From QHCA01 sp038237645 (GTDB taxonomy: Bacteria; Actinomycetota; Actinomycetes; Mycobacteriales; QHCA01), in NCBI GenBank assembly GCA_038237645.1, contig JBBRYN010000059.1, positions 1 to 22,741 on the forward strand: DNA of 22,741 bases. Direction: 5' to 3'. The notes under the pieces are model-generated. The model was not told the DNA's origin and did no database searches. It was given only the letters and a program-made list of their open reading frames with translations. Numbering within the stretch: the first letter of the stretch is position 1; each line of letters starts with the position of its first letter. Below are positions 21,910 through 22,741 of the stretch, piece after piece. The position numbers and the translations under genes were made by a program.

Positions 21910-22741
21910 GGGGTTGAGGAACAACGGAACAGCCGTTAGCGGTGAGGATGATCTTGCTCGGTTGTCCGGCCTGTTGGGCGCGGTACGCACCCGGTCTACG
22001 GTCGTGATTCATGCCGGTGGAGTTTCTGAGCGACGAACAGGCGGCTGCGTACGGGTGCTTCGTCGGGAAACCGTCGCGGCTGGAGTTGAGCGGTTCTTCT
22101 ATCTCGACGACGCGGACCGGAACCTGATCGCGCGGCGCCGATCGGATCACCATCGGCTGGGGTTCGCGGTGCAGCTGGGAACGGTGCGGGCGGTGGGCCG
22201 CTTCCTGGAGGATCCGCTGGATGTGCCGTGGGCTGCGGTGGAGTTCCTGGCCGGGAGCAACTTGAGGTCGGCGACGCGTCGTGCGTCAAGAAGTACGTCC
22301 AGCGCCCGCAGACGGCCTACGAGCATGCGTGGGAGATTCGCGAGCGATATGGCTACCTGTCCTTCAAGGATCAGGGTTGCGTCGGCCGGGTTCGCGCGGT
22401 TCCTCGGCGGTCGGGCGTGGACGCACGCCGAGGGGCCGCTGGGCCTGTTCGATCACGCGGTGGCTTGGCTGCGGCGCGCTCGGGTGCTGCTGCCCGGAGT
22501 TACTGTGCTGGCCCGGCAAGTGGCCGCCGTACGGGAGGCGGCCGAGGATCGCTTGTGTGGGGCGCTCGCCACGTCGGCCGCTCGGGTCGACGCACGGCTG
22601 CCGCACCAGCTCGTGGAGCTGTTGAAGGTCCCGGACGGGTCGCGCGTGTCAGCACTGGAGCGTCTGCGTCGGTCCCCGCGGCGTAGTTCCGGGCCGGAGA
22701 TGGTCAAGGCGCTGCAGCGAGCCGAGCGGGTCGCGGAGCTC
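21910..22741. mobile_element. Left end of a Tn3-family transposon (continues past the window)
   Basis: Base 21910 begins ggggttgaggaacaacggaa and the end continues to agccgttagc at 21940. A GGGG start, an internal acggaa and a gttag near the inner side are the usual pattern of the about 38-bp Tn3-family terminal repeat. A transposase frame of the same family starts 70 bases further in. The outer boundary coincides with the interruption of the sigma-factor remnant, as expected for an insertion. The other end and the 5-bp target duplication lie outside the window. Confidence 0.7.
22011..22741 (+). pseudogene. Tn3-family transposase TnpA, N-terminal part, three frameshifts
   Basis: ATG 22011 starts MPVEFLSDEQAAAYG, the standard beginning of Tn3-family transposases with an N-terminal DUF4158 domain. 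The protein can be followed by changing frame three times: at about 22085 (one base lost) into VERFFYLDDADRNLIARRRS; at about 22258 (one base lost) into EQLEVGDASCVKKYVQRPQT; and at about 22374 (one base gained, ggttgcg) into SAGFARFLGGRAWTHAEGP and DHAVAWLRRARVLLPGVTV. The last frame stays open to the window edge. The catalytic DDE part is beyond the window. Either this is a dead copy or the sequence has base-count errors; translation as it stands would end after 44 codons. Confidence 0.8.

Noticed and set aside
1..22741. tRNA, rRNA, riboswitch or phage attachment sites
   Set aside because: I looked for tRNA-like TTCGANNC arms with matching stems and for integrase genes near the mobile ends and saw none; a covariance-model scan would be needed to exclude small RNAs.

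Overview
The window is GC-rich actinobacterial chromosome. Every recognisable core gene has an actinobacterial context (mtrA-mtrB-lpqB with comF and a long-form hpf; a moxR/DUF58/SpoIIM/RDD cluster). Family-level likeness, including the remnant of a SigE-type sigma factor with a partner gene, suggests Micromonosporaceae or a close relative; this is inference, not a search result.

Layout. (1) 1-136: right end of an ISL3-family insertion sequence, whose insertion removed the 5' end of a GNAT acetyltransferase gene. (2) 137-2939: three translationally coupled GNAT genes holding five GNAT domains (1+2+2). (3) 2936-3614: a broken LLM-class (F420/flavin-dependent) oxidoreductase gene. (4) 3578-4672, minus: Ca2+/H+ antiporter. 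(5) 4710-11022, minus: mtrA, mtrB, lpqB, comF, hpf and a NarL/LuxR-type response regulator, i.e. the envelope/cell-cycle two-component system followed by ribosome hibernation and ComF genes, the order known in Mycobacterium (Rv3246c-Rv3241c) and Streptomyces. (6) 11169-17223, plus: membrane protein, DUF4129, DUF4350, MoxR AAA+ ATPase, DUF58 and a CGNR zinc-finger protein, nearly all joined by 4-base overlaps; then SpoIIM-like (minus) and RDD protein (plus) genes. Apart from the CGNR gene this matches the mycobacterial Rv3689-Rv3695 cluster. (7) 19259-21086, minus: an unrecognised protein and a DegT/DnrJ-type PLP aminotransferase. (8) 21087-21909: remnants of an ECF sigma factor and its partner protein fused by deletion. 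(9) 21910-22741: left end of a Tn3-family transposon with a frameshifted transposase.

How it works together. The two divergent central blocks share a 146-bp control region. MtrA/MtrB/LpqB sense and control envelope and cell-wall processes, and the MoxR-DUF58 block probably forms a membrane-associated chaperone/assembly complex, so both blocks point to envelope homeostasis. The edges, by contrast, are decaying accessory DNA: mobile-element ends, deletions and single-base frameshifts. I see no convincing new defence or biosynthetic system. The best leads are the GNAT domain array, the tandem repeat that separates moxR from its DUF58 partner, and the unrecognised protein upstream of the DegT enzyme.
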